A stretch of 64,000 nucleotides of DNA from positions 1,984,001 through 2,048,000 of the forward strand of contig NZ_CP159486.1 in NCBI RefSeq assembly GCF_041902845.1, written 5' to 3'. Positions 8,839 through 19,200 of this stretch are shown here, piece by piece. Each line of letters begins with the position of its first letter. The first letter of the stretch is position 1. The notes under the pieces are model-generated. The model made no database searches and was not told the origin of the DNA. It was given only the letters and a program-made list of their open reading frames with translations. The position numbers and the translations under genes are program-made. Source of the DNA: Limibacterium fermenti. Its GTDB lineage: Bacteria; Bacteroidota; Bacteroidia; Bacteroidales; Dysgonomonadaceae.

Positions 8839-11800
8839 TTAAAATTGTAAGTTACAACCAATGACAAGTGTTCGGGAAGTCGGATAACGTGTATTATCAA
8901 TTCCCATATTCAGAGGACTCGCGACTCCTATTTCAGGGTCTAATCCCGTATAGCCGGTAAGGGTAAATAAGTTTTGCGCGGAAACATACCATCTGCAACT
9001 TGAAAACAGCTTTGTTTTTTCAACCAACTGTTTAGGAATGGTATATCCCAACTGGATATTTTGAAGCCTTATATACGAACCGTCTTCTACATAAAAAGAA
9101 GAAATACGATAATTATCGTTCGTATCGGAGTTGGTAATGCGCGGATAAACCGTCTGATCGCCTTCTTTTCGCCAAGCCTTTGCGTACGCGTCGGCAAGGG
9201 CATTTTGTCTGCCGGCAGTAGCTAAATTCCCTTTCGCAACATTATAAATATCGTTACCTACGGCTCCTTGGAAGAATGCAGAGAAATCGAAATTTTTATA
9301 ATTGAACCCGAGGTTCACTCCGAAAATCAAATCCGGATTCGGATTGCCGATGAACGTCCGGTCATTATCATTCAAAGCGCCTTCTTCCGTTAGTTTCGCA
9401 AACTTAAAATCTCCCGGTTGCGCATTCGGCTGGATTTTCACACCTTTTTTATCCACATACTTATTAATTTCTTCCTGATTTTGGAAGATGCCTATTTGCT
9501 TGTATCCCCAGAAACGACCGATAGGCCCTCCCACATACGTCCGGCTGACGGAACCGCTTAAATATTCCGAGACCAAGCCGGTTACGGTCGTCTTATAGGT
9601 CGACAAATTAACACCAACATTGTAATTAAAGTCTTTTCCGATACTATTCCGGTAGTTAGCGGTAAATTCAACCCCTTTATTCTTCAGGTCGCCTGCATTG
9701 AAAAAGGGATCCGTTGAAAAAGATCCGAAGGCGGGAATAGGCATGGCCAATAACATGTCTTTCGTTCTTTTTATATAGAAGTCGATAGACATATCTACTT
9801 TATTTCTGAAAAAGACGGCGTCCAAACCGATATTGGTCTGTTGACTGGTTTCCCACTTGATGTCTCTGTTTCCCGTATATACCGGAATGTAGCCTTGTGA
9901 GAAGCCATTACCGAAATACCACTGGTTTTCATTATTTGTTCCGATTAACGTATAAGGCGCATCCCTGTCGATGCGTTGGTTCCCGTTTTGTCCCCAACCG
10001 GCGCGAAGCTTCAAATCGGACAACCAATTATCGATATTCATGCTTTGAAAGAAATTTTCATTGGAAATTCTCCATCCTAAAGCGAAAGAAGGAAAATATC
10101 CCCAACGGTTACCGGTAGCAAACCGGGAAGAGCCGTCAGCACGAAAACTGACAGTTGCCAGATACTTATCGGCATACGTATAATTCAGACGCCCGATATA
10201 AGACAACATGGCCGAAGTTTCTTTTTTTCCTGAAGCCTGATCACCGATTGTCTGGGCATCCAACACCCGATAGATGTCTTCATTTCCGAGCGCTTTTGTC
10301 TTGTAGGCATGGATCGTTTCCAATGCATTCTTTTCATAAGTCATAGCCCCCATGACATCGAGACGGTGATTGTTTATTTGTTTGTTATAATTGAGCCGTT
10401 GCTCGATAATGTAATTGAATGTCTGCTCATTATTATGAGTCAATTTGGTTTCGGTCGTATATTTGCTTTCCCTGTTTGCCAGATTATCTTCGGAGAAAGT
10501 CGCCGAATATAAGGGACGGAAATCTTTGAATACCTGATTATTCTTCTCAAAGCTATATTGTACACGATAAGTCAGGCCGTCGAATAATTTCACGTTCGCA
10601 AAAACATTTCCGAATACATTAAAAAAATCATCCTGTCTGTCGGGTAATTCCAGCATAGAAACCGGATTGGGATCGAAAGACCATTCCGTAGGAGCATATT
10701 TATTATATTCGTAATTTTCAGAAGCAGGATCGACCAACGAGTTGATAACAGGTGTAAAAGGATCCGCCTTCTGAATTTGATCGAAACTCGGGAGCGCTCC
10801 GGTATCTTTTGATGTTATTTTAGCCAAACCGACATTGGTGCCCACCGTCAAGAAATCATTCAAATCATATTCTTGGTTAAGGCGGAGCGACACCCGTTGA
10901 AATTGTGTCGTAATCACCGGCCCTTCATTGTCCAAATAGCCGAAACTCAATGCCGTTCTCGAATTGTCGGTACCTTTACGTATACTGAGGTTATAGTTTT
11001 GATTGAAAGCGGTACGTGTCACTTCATCCCACCAATCCGTATCGTATCCTTTATTATATTGATTCGTAAATTTACCTTTCATAGACTGCTGGAAGTTTTC
11101 ATCATTTTTAAAAGCTTCCTGAATGAAGTGATAGTATTGCTCGCTATTCATCATGTCTAAAGCCTGATAACTATTTTGCACTCCCATATAAGCATCCAAC
11201 GTAACGGTCATTTTATCTTTTATACCACCCTTTGTCGTAATTAAAATAACCCCGTTTGAACCTCGGGATCCATAGATCGCCGTGGCTGAGGCATCTTTCA
11301 ATACTTCAATGCGATCAATATCCGAAGGATTCAGGCTACGGATATTATCCATGAATTGTCCGTCCACGACATACAACGGATTGTTATCGTTTACGGTTCC
11401 GAATCCTCTGATACGGATAACAGTCTCGGCTCCCGGTTGTCCGGACGGTGCAGAAGCGAATACCCCGGCAGCTTTCCCAACTAACAGTTCGGAAGCATTG
11501 GAAACCGCATAATTTTTAAAGTCTTTTTCTGTAATGGATGCAATGGAGCCGGTCAAATCGCTTTTTCGTTGCGTTCCATATCCGACCACCACGACTTCTT
11601 CCAAAACCTCCGTGTCTTCCTCCATCGAAACATCCATAACGGTCTTTCCGTTAACCGGAATTTCCTGCGTCACGTATCCTACGTAAGAGAATACCAATAT
11701 TGCCTCCGGTTGGATATCCGTTAAGGTATAATGGCCATCCATGTCACTAATGGTACCCAGCGAGGTTTGCCCTTTTACGACAATCGTCACCCCGACCAGC

Positions 11801-11925
11801 GGCTCTCCTTTTATATCGGTCACATTACCGCTAACGGTAACATTCTGTGAAAACATACACAAGGAAAACATCCACAGGAGTAGGAATGCTGTTGCTTTCC
11901 TTACATTTAAAATTTGCTTTTTCAT
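8839..11925 (-). CDS. SusC/RagA-family TonB-dependent receptor (PUL 1)
   Basis: 1028 residues: signal peptide ending MFSQ, a carboxypeptidase-regulatory-like beta domain (about 28-105, VSGNVTDIKGEPLVGVTI), the conserved linker EEVVVVGYGTQRKSDLTG, a plug domain (ELLVGKAAGVFAS ... VLKDASATAIYGSRGSNG) and a 22-strand barrel ending in RTLVIGCNLQF with a terminal Phe. It imports oligosaccharides across the outer membrane using TonB/ExbBD energy. It has no STN domain, which fits control by the divergent hybrid two-component system rather than by an ECF/FecR pair. Confidence 0.96.
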   Translation of the reverse strand: MKKQILNVRKATAFLLLWMFSLCMFSQNVTVSGNVTDIKGEPLVGVTIVVKGQTSLGTISDMDGHYTLTDIQPEAILVFSYVGYVTQEIPVNGKTVMDVSMEEDTEVLEEVVVVGYGTQRKSDLTGSIASITEKDFKNYAVSNASELLVGKAAGVFASAPSGQPGAETVIRIRGFGTVNDNNPLYVVDGQFMDNIRSLNPSDIDRIEVLKDASATAIYGSRGSNGVILITTKGGIKDKMTVTLDAYMGVQNSYQALDMMNSEQYYHFIQEAFKNDENFQQSMKGKFTNQYNKGYDTDWWDEVTRTAFNQNYNLSIRKGTDNSRTALSFGYLDNEGPVITTQFQRVSLRLNQEYDLNDFLTVGTNVGLAKITSKDTGALPSFDQIQKADPFTPVINSLVDPASENYEYNKYAPTEWSFDPNPVSMLELPDRQDDFFNVFGNVFANVKLFDGLTYRVQYSFEKNNQVFKDFRPLYSATFSEDNLANRESKYTTETKLTHNNEQTFNYIIEQRLNYNKQINNHRLDVMGAMTYEKNALETIHAYKTKALGNEDIYRVLDAQTIGDQASGKKETSAMLSYIGRLNYTYADKYLATVSFRADGSSRFATGNRWGYFPSFALGWRISNENFFQSMNIDNWLSDLKLRAGWGQNGNQRIDRDAPYTLIGTNNENQWYFGNGFSQGYIPVYTGNRDIKWETSQQTNIGLDAVFFRNKVDMSIDFYIKRTKDMLLAMPIPAFGSFSTDPFFNAGDLKNKGVEFTANYRNSIGKDFNYNVGVNLSTYKTTVTGLVSEYLSGSVSRTYVGGPIGRFWGYKQIGIFQNQEEINKYVDKKGVKIQPNAQPGDFKFAKLTEEGALNDNDRTFIGNPNPDLIFGVNLGFNYKNFDFSAFFQGAVGNDIYNVAKGNLATAGRQNALADAYAKAWRKEGDQTVYPRITNSDTNDNYRISSFYVEDGSYIRLQNIQLGYTIPKQLVEKTKLFSSCRWYVSAQNLFTLTGYTGLDPEIGVASPLNMGIDNTRYPTSRTLVIGCNLQF

Positions 11926-11973
11926 CTCATTTTACATTTGTTTAGATTAATAATTTAAAAAACGAACTCTTCA

Positions 11974-13686
11974 TTATCGGTCATGATTAAAGAATTGATG
12001 GTCTTTCCCCTCTATTTTAGTACCTGCGGGTATTTCGACCAAAATAGAAGCTTCATTAGCCGGCAACGCTATTTCCACTTGTTTTGCCACATTTTTTGCG
12101 ACATATCTTTTTGAAACGATATCAAAAATATCGGAATGATTTTCCGAGACGCTATACCTTATGGTTTTAACCTCATTATAGGGATTAAAGAAAAGGTACG
12201 TCGGAAACTTTCTATCCGAATAAAAATCGGTCGCATTACAATTCAACTTAAGAATCATTTCTACATTCGTCGTATCCACGATAGCGCCCATAATGCCCAC
12301 AGGCGCGGTACTGTAAACACTGAACATCGATTCCTTGGGATTATTCTTGTCCCATTTCGGTCCATCGCCCAATGCAACCGGATGAACGCCTTTCAGCCGC
12401 GGGTTGCCGTAATCGTCCTCATAACGCAACCCTTCATAAGCGATTATGGAATGTGTATAGTCTTTCATTTCGGGTAACCACTGATTTTCATCGGGGATTT
12501 CAGCGGGAAAAAAGAGACGGGAGGCATTCACATTATTCAGCATCCATTTTCCAATCGCCCGAGCATATTCGGGCGCATATTTAACCAAAGGCACCAAAGC
12601 CATCGCCATTTTCATACTATTCATCAAAAACGCGTATCCTCCGCCATCCGTAATGCTCCCTTGTAAACCGCTTACATCATAGTCGCCCAATTTGCCGACA
12701 ATGACTCCCCACCCTTGCCGGGCGTCGGGATTTTTAGTACCCTCAAATACCCAATCCAACATTTTATGGATATCGTAATTTGTTCCTTCTTCGGCATTTA
12801 AACGCGCAGCCGTATATATTCCGATAGGAAGCAATATTTCATAAAACCGGCTTTCCTGTTGATTATTCAAGGCGTTGATTGCCGATTTGGCCCGTTCCAG
12901 ATAACGCTTATCTCCATATTTTTTATAGGCCGCCAACAGGACATACCCGTGGCCTCCGGCAGCATCTTGCTGAAGCGGGATATGATTGACCATTCCTTTC
13001 ATTTGAGCATAATCAAAATAAGAATAATCATAATTTCCATTCAATACCGAATCGGCCTTATAAAATTGTTCCGCAATAGCTCGTTGTATTTCATCCGCAT
13101 TCTCTACATCCGGGAATATATCGCAGATATTATAATATAAGACATTCGGCAATATATCGTACCACCAGTCCCGTCCATATCCACCCCCTAAAGAAGCCGT
13201 TTCAGGACAGGTATTATTCATCATGATATTCCATCCGATATCGGAATTAAAATAATTCTGAATCATTTTCACGTAATTATATCCGTTTTGATTGGTTTTG
13301 TCAATCCCCATCAATCCGGCGCCCAATATCGCAGAAAAAGAAGTCAAACTTTCATGAAACTCCCCGTTATTATTATCGGGGCCTTGCCGGGAATCATTAA
13401 TAGCGGTATAAAGCCCGAATGTTTGTTGCGGTATATTCCGTTGATGATTATCCAGCCAAATCAACGGCCCCGTTTCCCTATCGGTATTAAAATCAAAAAC
13501 ATATTCATCGAAATCAATCGCTTTCTGTTTCCAATCAATTATTTTATACGGTTTCGGGAAATCAGGCATGGATTCAATGCGGGCAACCGGCTTTTGGATA
13601 ACCGCATCACCGAAAGGTTTCTTCGACTCACACGAAAATAAAGCAACGAGTAAAAAAAGTCCAAAATACAAGCGATGTTTTTTCAT
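11974..13686 (-). CDS. Unrecognised lipoprotein of PUL 1, probably a helical-barrel carbohydrate enzyme
   Basis: About 570 residues with lipobox VALFSC. The frame opens at ATG 13701, but the ATG at 13686 is preferred because GGAGAA sits just before it and the signal peptide MKKHRLYFGLFLLVALFSC then begins properly. I do not recognise the family. The body is rich in Trp/Tyr/Asn with helix-turn blocks (WWYDILPNVLYYNI, GGHGYVLLAAYKKYGDKRYLERAKSA, GWGVIVGKLGDYD), as in (alpha/alpha)6-barrel glycoside hydrolases and lyases. A beta-rich tail (RYVAKNVAKQVEIALPANEASILVEIPAG) resembles a C-terminal beta-sandwich. It lies between MFS and SusC in the operon, so it likely acts on the glycan outside the inner membrane; that is inference. 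Confidence 0.6.
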   Translation of the reverse strand: MKKHRLYFGLFLLVALFSCESKKPFGDAVIQKPVARIESMPDFPKPYKIIDWKQKAIDFDEYVFDFNTDRETGPLIWLDNHQRNIPQQTFGLYTAINDSRQGPDNNNGEFHESLTSFSAILGAGLMGIDKTNQNGYNYVKMIQNYFNSDIGWNIMMNNTCPETASLGGGYGRDWWYDILPNVLYYNICDIFPDVENADEIQRAIAEQFYKADSVLNGNYDYSYFDYAQMKGMVNHIPLQQDAAGGHGYVLLAAYKKYGDKRYLERAKSAINALNNQQESRFYEILLPIGIYTAARLNAEEGTNYDIHKMLDWVFEGTKNPDARQGWGVIVGKLGDYDVSGLQGSITDGGGYAFLMNSMKMAMALVPLVKYAPEYARAIGKWMLNNVNASRLFFPAEIPDENQWLPEMKDYTHSIIAYEGLRYEDDYGNPRLKGVHPVALGDGPKWDKNNPKESMFSVYSTAPVGIMGAIVDTTNVEMILKLNCNATDFYSDRKFPTYLFFNPYNEVKTIRYSVSENHSDIFDIVSKRYVAKNVAKQVEIALPANEASILVEIPAGTKIEGKDHQFFNHDR

Positions 13687-13701
13687 ATTATCTTCTCCCA
13701 T

Positions 13702-14973
13702 TTAAATTTCTGTTGAATATTTGTTTGTATCGATATCTTTAATAATCCTTTTTGCCAAAGGCAATGACAATAATTGAACGGCACCGACAATGACCAATGC
13801 ATACTTCAACGCAAAGGTGTCGGAAATATAATAAGCCAATAGGATGAACAGCAGCATTCCGGTGGCTCTTCCGGCAAACAAGCCGATTTCATGGCTCATA
13901 ATATAGGCATATTCATTCCTTTTTTCGATGGCGGATACGGCATCGATGGTTTTCATCATGGTCGGGAAATAAGCCAGATCGTGCAAGGGTTGAAACAAGA
14001 CTTTGCAAAGGACAAAGATAATGACTCCTATTGCAGAGAAAAGAATCGCGTTAAACAGTGTTCCGACGAAAAAGACCAGTAACCCGAAACCAAATATTTT
14101 CATACGGTCTTGAGGCTTTGCCACACGTCCTAATATATACACGATAATAGCCGTTAATCCTCCGCCGATACCCTGAATCAATCCTAACGAACCTTCATTC
14201 CCCACAAGTTTCAGGACCAACACGGCAGGCGCCGTCACCAGAAAGCCTTGCACCAATCCTTTCAAACCAGCTAATGCCAATAGTTTGCGCCAAAGGATAT
14301 GGAATTTGATATAGAAAAACTTTTTTTGAACGGGATTTTTGAAGTTTCCCTTCGAAAGGGCTATGCAAGCTCCGATGGCAATCATAAAAGCAATGACCGT
14401 TACCATTTGATATCCGCTATTCACCGTCAACATCTTACTCAGAAAAACTCGTCCGTCCGTCCAAGACAAAATCGCTCCGACAAAAAGAGGAACCACAATA
14501 CTCCACAGAGAGAAAAAGAAAGATTCCAACCCAAAAAAATAATTGCGGTTTTCATCATTCGTTGCATTCAGGGTCAATAAATAGCGATTCGTCCAAAAGA
14601 AGCCTGTGGATGCCCCTAAAACGAATCCCGCAATGCTTAAATGTAGTATCCCCACAAAAGAAAAGAACATCATGGCCATTAAAACGACAGTGGAAAGGAT
14701 GATTCCGAATCCATACAACAGGCTGGCTTTTATTTTCTTTATCAGCAATCCGTTAAGAGCAGAAGTCGCCACAATACCGCAATACATGCTGAGTTGATAA
14801 GTAAATACATAAGAAGAATTATTCGTATTCCTCATAATGTATGCTCCCACGAAAATTTCAATAACCGGCAGTATCATGGCATATAACATATTTGTTATAA
14901 GCAATGTCCTCACATTCAGTTCCTGCGTCTTGAAAAACGTATATTCACCGGCAAGTTTATCAAACATACCCAC
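13702..14973 (-). CDS. MFS sugar-transporter-like inner-membrane protein (PUL 1)
   Basis: 423 residues with about 12 hydrophobic helices and a short cytosolic centre (KGNFKNPVQKKFFYIKFHILWRK) dividing two six-helix halves, the MFS layout. LGASTGFFWTNRYLLTLNATNDENR is the strongest recognisable stretch. The stop codon lies 1 nt upstream of the ATG that opens the longer version of the next gene, and its start lies 1 nt after the GH130 stop, so the genes are tightly coupled. Likely role: import of the periplasmic di- or oligosaccharide that the GH130 enzyme then cleaves. Substrate is inferred from context only. Confidence 0.75.
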   Translation of the reverse strand: MGMFDKLAGEYTFFKTQELNVRTLLITNMLYAMILPVIEIFVGAYIMRNTNNSSYVFTYQLSMYCGIVATSALNGLLIKKIKASLLYGFGIILSTVVLMAMMFFSFVGILHLSIAGFVLGASTGFFWTNRYLLTLNATNDENRNYFFGLESFFFSLWSIVVPLFVGAILSWTDGRVFLSKMLTVNSGYQMVTVIAFMIAIGACIALSKGNFKNPVQKKFFYIKFHILWRKLLALAGLKGLVQGFLVTAPAVLVLKLVGNEGSLGLIQGIGGGLTAIIVYILGRVAKPQDRMKIFGFGLLVFFVGTLFNAILFSAIGVIIFVLCKVLFQPLHDLAYFPTMMKTIDAVSAIEKRNEYAYIMSHEIGLFAGRATGMLLFILLAYYISDTFALKYALVIVGAVQLLSLPLAKRIIKDIDTNKYSTEI

Positions 14974-14974
14974 G

Positions 14975-16018
14975 TTATTTTAATGTGTTTAAAATATCCC
15001 CGATCGAAAATTCCGCACGGCAAATGACTTCATCACTCGCGCCATAATATATCTTCAGGTTATCGCCATTTACAAGATGACCATTGGTAAAAACGACATT
15101 CCCGAAAAAGCCTGTTTGTTCATATTCGGCAATCGGCTCCATGATAGGTTCCTTGCTCCTCGCCAACACCCTTGAGGGATTATTTAAATCAAGCAGCAGT
15201 GCTCCGAGGCAATACCGGTGTTCATTATCGGCTCCATGATAGATTACCAACCATCCTTCGGAGGTTTTTATGGGTGCCGCGCCCGCCCCGATTCGTGCCG
15301 CATCCCAACTATTTTCCCTTGTAACAGCCAGGCACGTATGATTTCCCCAATGCAGGCGATCGGGAGACTCCGCCAACCAGATGTAATTGCCCCCCAGTTC
15401 CGGGCTGCTGGGGCGATGGAGCGCATAATACTTACCGTTTATTTTTTCTTCAAATAACGCACAATCTTTATTATGAGGAGGAAGAATCATGCCTTTACGG
15501 TCGAATTGTTTAAAATCTTTCGTCACGATTAATCCTACTCCTACCCCAAAAGGCGAAACCTCTGTAAAAGTCAAATAATACCCGTCTTCCATAGTCGCCA
15601 CGCGGCAATCTTCGATTCCAAAAGATTCGAGCATTCCTTCCCCATAAACGGGAGGGAAAGCGGGATCTTCGTAAAAACGAATGCCATCCTCACTCCAAAC
15701 CAACCGGAGATAAGATAAGGTAGTCAGATAATCGCGCCCTTTATATTTGATTACACGCGGATCCGTCGCATCCAATAACGGATCATTTTTATCGAATGAC
15801 ACTACTTCTATTTTCCCTTGAGCATTATATACAGGAAAACTAATTTTTCCTTCGATTTGTGCCGGTCTTTCCGCCACTCTCAGCAATAGTCCTATTTTCC
15901 GGTTCATTTTAAATACGCCCGGATTAAGTAAACAGACGATTTCCATACCTTCGATACAGGGCTTCAAATCGGAAGGACGTAAAAGAGGATTTTCTGAGGT
16001 GCGTTTTGCAATATCCAT
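14975..16018 (-). CDS. GH130 family beta-mannoside phosphorylase or mannosidase
   Basis: 347 residues without a signal peptide, so cytoplasmic. The five-bladed propeller motifs of GH130 are present: NPGVFKMNRKIGLLLRVAERP, ATDPRVIKYKGRDYLTTLSYLRL, GIEDCRVATMEDGYYLTFT (the GxEDxR block), ALHRPSS, SWDAARIGAGAAPI, WLVIYHGAD, and FTNGHLVNGDNLKIYYGASDEV. Characterised GH130 members phosphorolyse beta-1,4-mannosyl-glucose or -GlcNAc or beta-mannosides, while a few are beta-1,2-mannosidases; which applies cannot be read here. It is the first gene of the operon, and the divergent promoter region to the regulator lies upstream. No TAnnTTTG box was found for this direction; TACATTTA at 16053-16060 is the nearest match. 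Confidence 0.88.
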   Translation of the reverse strand: MDIAKRTSENPLLRPSDLKPCIEGMEIVCLLNPGVFKMNRKIGLLLRVAERPAQIEGKISFPVYNAQGKIEVVSFDKNDPLLDATDPRVIKYKGRDYLTTLSYLRLVWSEDGIRFYEDPAFPPVYGEGMLESFGIEDCRVATMEDGYYLTFTEVSPFGVGVGLIVTKDFKQFDRKGMILPPHNKDCALFEEKINGKYYALHRPSSPELGGNYIWLAESPDRLHWGNHTCLAVTRENSWDAARIGAGAAPIKTSEGWLVIYHGADNEHRYCLGALLLDLNNPSRVLARSKEPIMEPIAEYEQTGFFGNVVFTNGHLVNGDNLKIYYGASDEVICRAEFSIGDILNTLK

Positions 16019-16081
16019 ACTGTTTGATTTTTCTTGTTAATAATTTAATGTGTAAATGTATTGTTTTCCAATGAGGAACAG

Positions 16082-16146
16082 GGTGTCTTTTTTTTGCAAA
16101 AGAGTATACATTTATCAGGATACCCTAAAAATGTTTTTAAGACACC
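16082..16146. promoter_or_regulatory. Spaced inverted repeat in the PUL 1 divergent promoter region
   Basis: GGTGTCTT (16082-16089) and AAGACACC (16139-16146) form an inverted repeat 49 nt apart in the 196-bp gap between the GH130 operon and its regulator. It is a possible regulator binding site, but no experimental motif is known to me for this regulator. Confidence 0.3.
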
Positions 16147-16189
16147 TTTTACAAGAGATTGTCATGCAACCGATCCGTTATTTATTATG

Positions 16190-16197
16190 TATATTTG
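16190..16197 (+). promoter_or_regulatory. -7 box of the hybrid regulator gene (TATATTTG)
   Basis: A perfect TAnnTTTG match 17 nt before the ATG at 16215. The predicted leader is only about 11 nt. Confidence 0.55.
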
Positions 16198-16214
16198 TAC
16201 TCAATAAATAAAAC

Positions 16215-19200
16215 ATGAGAACGGTATTATTATCAATCCTATTGTTTCTTTCAATATCAAGTGATGCACAAAATTATGATATTGATCAAATGACGAACGA
16301 AGATGGTTTGTCCAATAGTTCCATTACGACTTTACTGCAAAGCTCAAACGGATTGATGTGGTTCGGTACATGGGACGGATTAAATATGTACAACAGCCGG
16401 GAGGTGAAGATTTTCAAACCTTCTCCCACGGATAAAACCAGCATCAGTAATAATATTATCCGTGACATCATTGAAGAAAGCCCTCATTATTTATGGATTG
16501 CAACCGATTTCGGAATTAACCGGTTAAACGTGGAGAACATGACTTTCGAGCGTTTTTTTGTCAACCGCAGAAACGGAAACAGTATCGTTGAAAATTCGTA
16601 CTTAATCGCAAAAAACACGAAGAATCAACTTTTTGCTTATGTTTATCGGGACAAAATCTATTATTATGATAAGGACAAAAATGAATTTAAGCCTCTTACC
16701 ATCGATCAAGACGTCATCATAAAGAAAATGTTTTTTGATAAAAACGACAGGCTTTGGATCGTGACCGATGAAAACGTCCTTATGAAAATTGAGTTCAACG
16801 TTTACGATAGGACGCCGGAAATACGTACTACGGTCAGTCATTTTGATGCGTTTCCGGAAAACATACAATCGGTCTTTTATATTGAAGATAAACTGGTTTT
16901 CCAGAATGCAGGACACAACGTATTTGTATTCGATATCGAAACCCGTTCGTTGAAAAAATATCCGGCCGTTCCCGGTACAATAAAAGCCATTACTTCTACC
17001 GAACACCATTATTTTTTGGGAACGGAGGAAGGATTATACATCTCTGATAAGAATCTTATAAACAGTTCGCTCCTGATTCCTAAGATTTCCGTTTTGTCTT
17101 TATGTAAAGGAACCCAGGATATAATCTGGATCGGAACGGATATGCAAGGCGTATGGAGAATTTCACCGCCCAAAAAGCAATTTCAAAAATTTTCAAAAGA
17201 TACAATGGGAAACTTCGGTGAGAACGCCGTGAGAACGTTTATGGAAGACGACCGAGGAGTACTGTGGGTCGGAACAAAAGGGGAAGGTATCTACTTATTT
17301 TCCGAAAATCCGAAAACCCGAGAGCTCACGCTTGTAAAAAATATCACCCAATCAAATGGGTTAAACAGCGACTTCGTATTCAAAATCTGCAAAGGGACAG
17401 ATGAATATTGGATTGGAACGGATGGCGAAGGGTTAAATTATTACGACCCCGCAAAAGAAAAAATTTTCACCTTATCGGCTCCTAATCCTGTGGCGCACAA
17501 TCATACACCAAGGCTCAATCTTTCGTCGGTTTACGCCATCTTGCCGGATAGCAACACGTTATGGATTGGAACAAACGGCTACGGCATGCTCCGGTTGGAT
17601 ATCGACAAATCGACCCGGCCTTACAAAATTAAAAGTTACAAACAATATGTTTATACGAATGAACCCTCTTGCATAAGCAACAACAATATCTTTTCGATCA
17701 TCCGGGACGATTCTGCCCATTTATGGATTGCCACACGGGGAGGCGGGCTTAACCGATTTCATATTCAAGACGAAACGTTTGAAAGCTACCGGTTTTCGAA
17801 TGATAATAAAAAATCGATCAGTAGCGACGATGTTTTATGCTTGCATAAAGATCACGAAGGTTTTCTGTGGGCCGGCACAAGTATGGGATTGAATAAATTG
17901 GTGAAAAACGAGCGGGGAAATGCTGCGTTCATAAGAATTAACGAAAGCAGCGGAATGCCGAATAATACCATCCATGGTATTTTGGAAGATAGCAGGCATC
18001 ATCTTTGGATTAGCACCAATAATGGATTGGCACAATTAATACGGCACGGAGAGCAAATAAGCAATATCATTTCCTATTTTAAAGAAGACGGTTTGCAAAA
18101 CAACGAATTTTCGGACGGCGCATATTATGCCAGCCCGACTTCCCGGAATCTATATTTCGGCGGTATAAGCGGGTTCAACCGGTTCAATCCCTCAGAAATC
18201 AAAGAATATACGTATATGCCTACCCTTTGGTTGGATGCTTTCTTTGTGGATAATATAGCGCGCAAAGTAAGCGATTATCTTCACAAAGGCAAATTGACAT
18301 TTTCTTACGGAAACAAGTCCTTCAGTTTTAAATTTATCCCTATCGATTATGTATCCGGAGAAAAATGTGAGATCGCTTACATCTTGGAAGATTTTCAAAA
18401 AGATTGGATCAATTTAGGAACGTCGAACACCCTTGTCTTCACCAACATACCCAAAGGAACTTATCTCCTGAAAGTAAAATGCAGCAATGCCAATAAAATA
18501 TGGAGCGACAATTATTTTACCATTCCGGTGAAAATCAATCCTCCATGGTGGGCTTCGAACGTTGCTTATGCGGCTTATTTGTTTTTGTTTGTTCTTATCA
18601 TCTGGTTGATTAACCGGTTTATGAAATATCGATTTAAAGTAAAAGAGGAGTTAAACCTAAAAGAGATGGAGCAACAAAAGAATGAGGAAATTCACGAAGC
18701 GAAATTGCGTTTCTTTACGAATATCGCCCATGAGTTTTCCAATTCTCTCACGCTGATATATGCTCCGTGCGAACAAATATTACGGCATCCGGTAACGGAA
18801 TCCATAAAAAAATATGTCAATACGATAAAGTTAAATTCCGAAAGAATGCAAAAGCTCATTCAGCAACTTATCGAATTCCGAAAGGCCGAAACAGGCCATT
18901 TGAAAATTATCGTGGAAAAAGTAGATATTGTTGAAATTGTAAAATATGCTTTGGATCTATTCCTCGAAATGCTGGAAGAAAAGAAAATCAGTTATACGCT
19001 TATTTGCGATCCGGAAACGATTGTATGGCAAACCGATCGGGATAGTATCGAAAAGATCATTATCAATCTGCTCTCGAACGCAGTCAAATATACTCCCACG
19101 GAAGAAAATATACACATTTCCGTTAAAATTGCCGGTAACAAATTGGCCATGCAAGTTACCAACACAGGTATCGGCATCAAAAAAGAATATCAAGAGAGTA

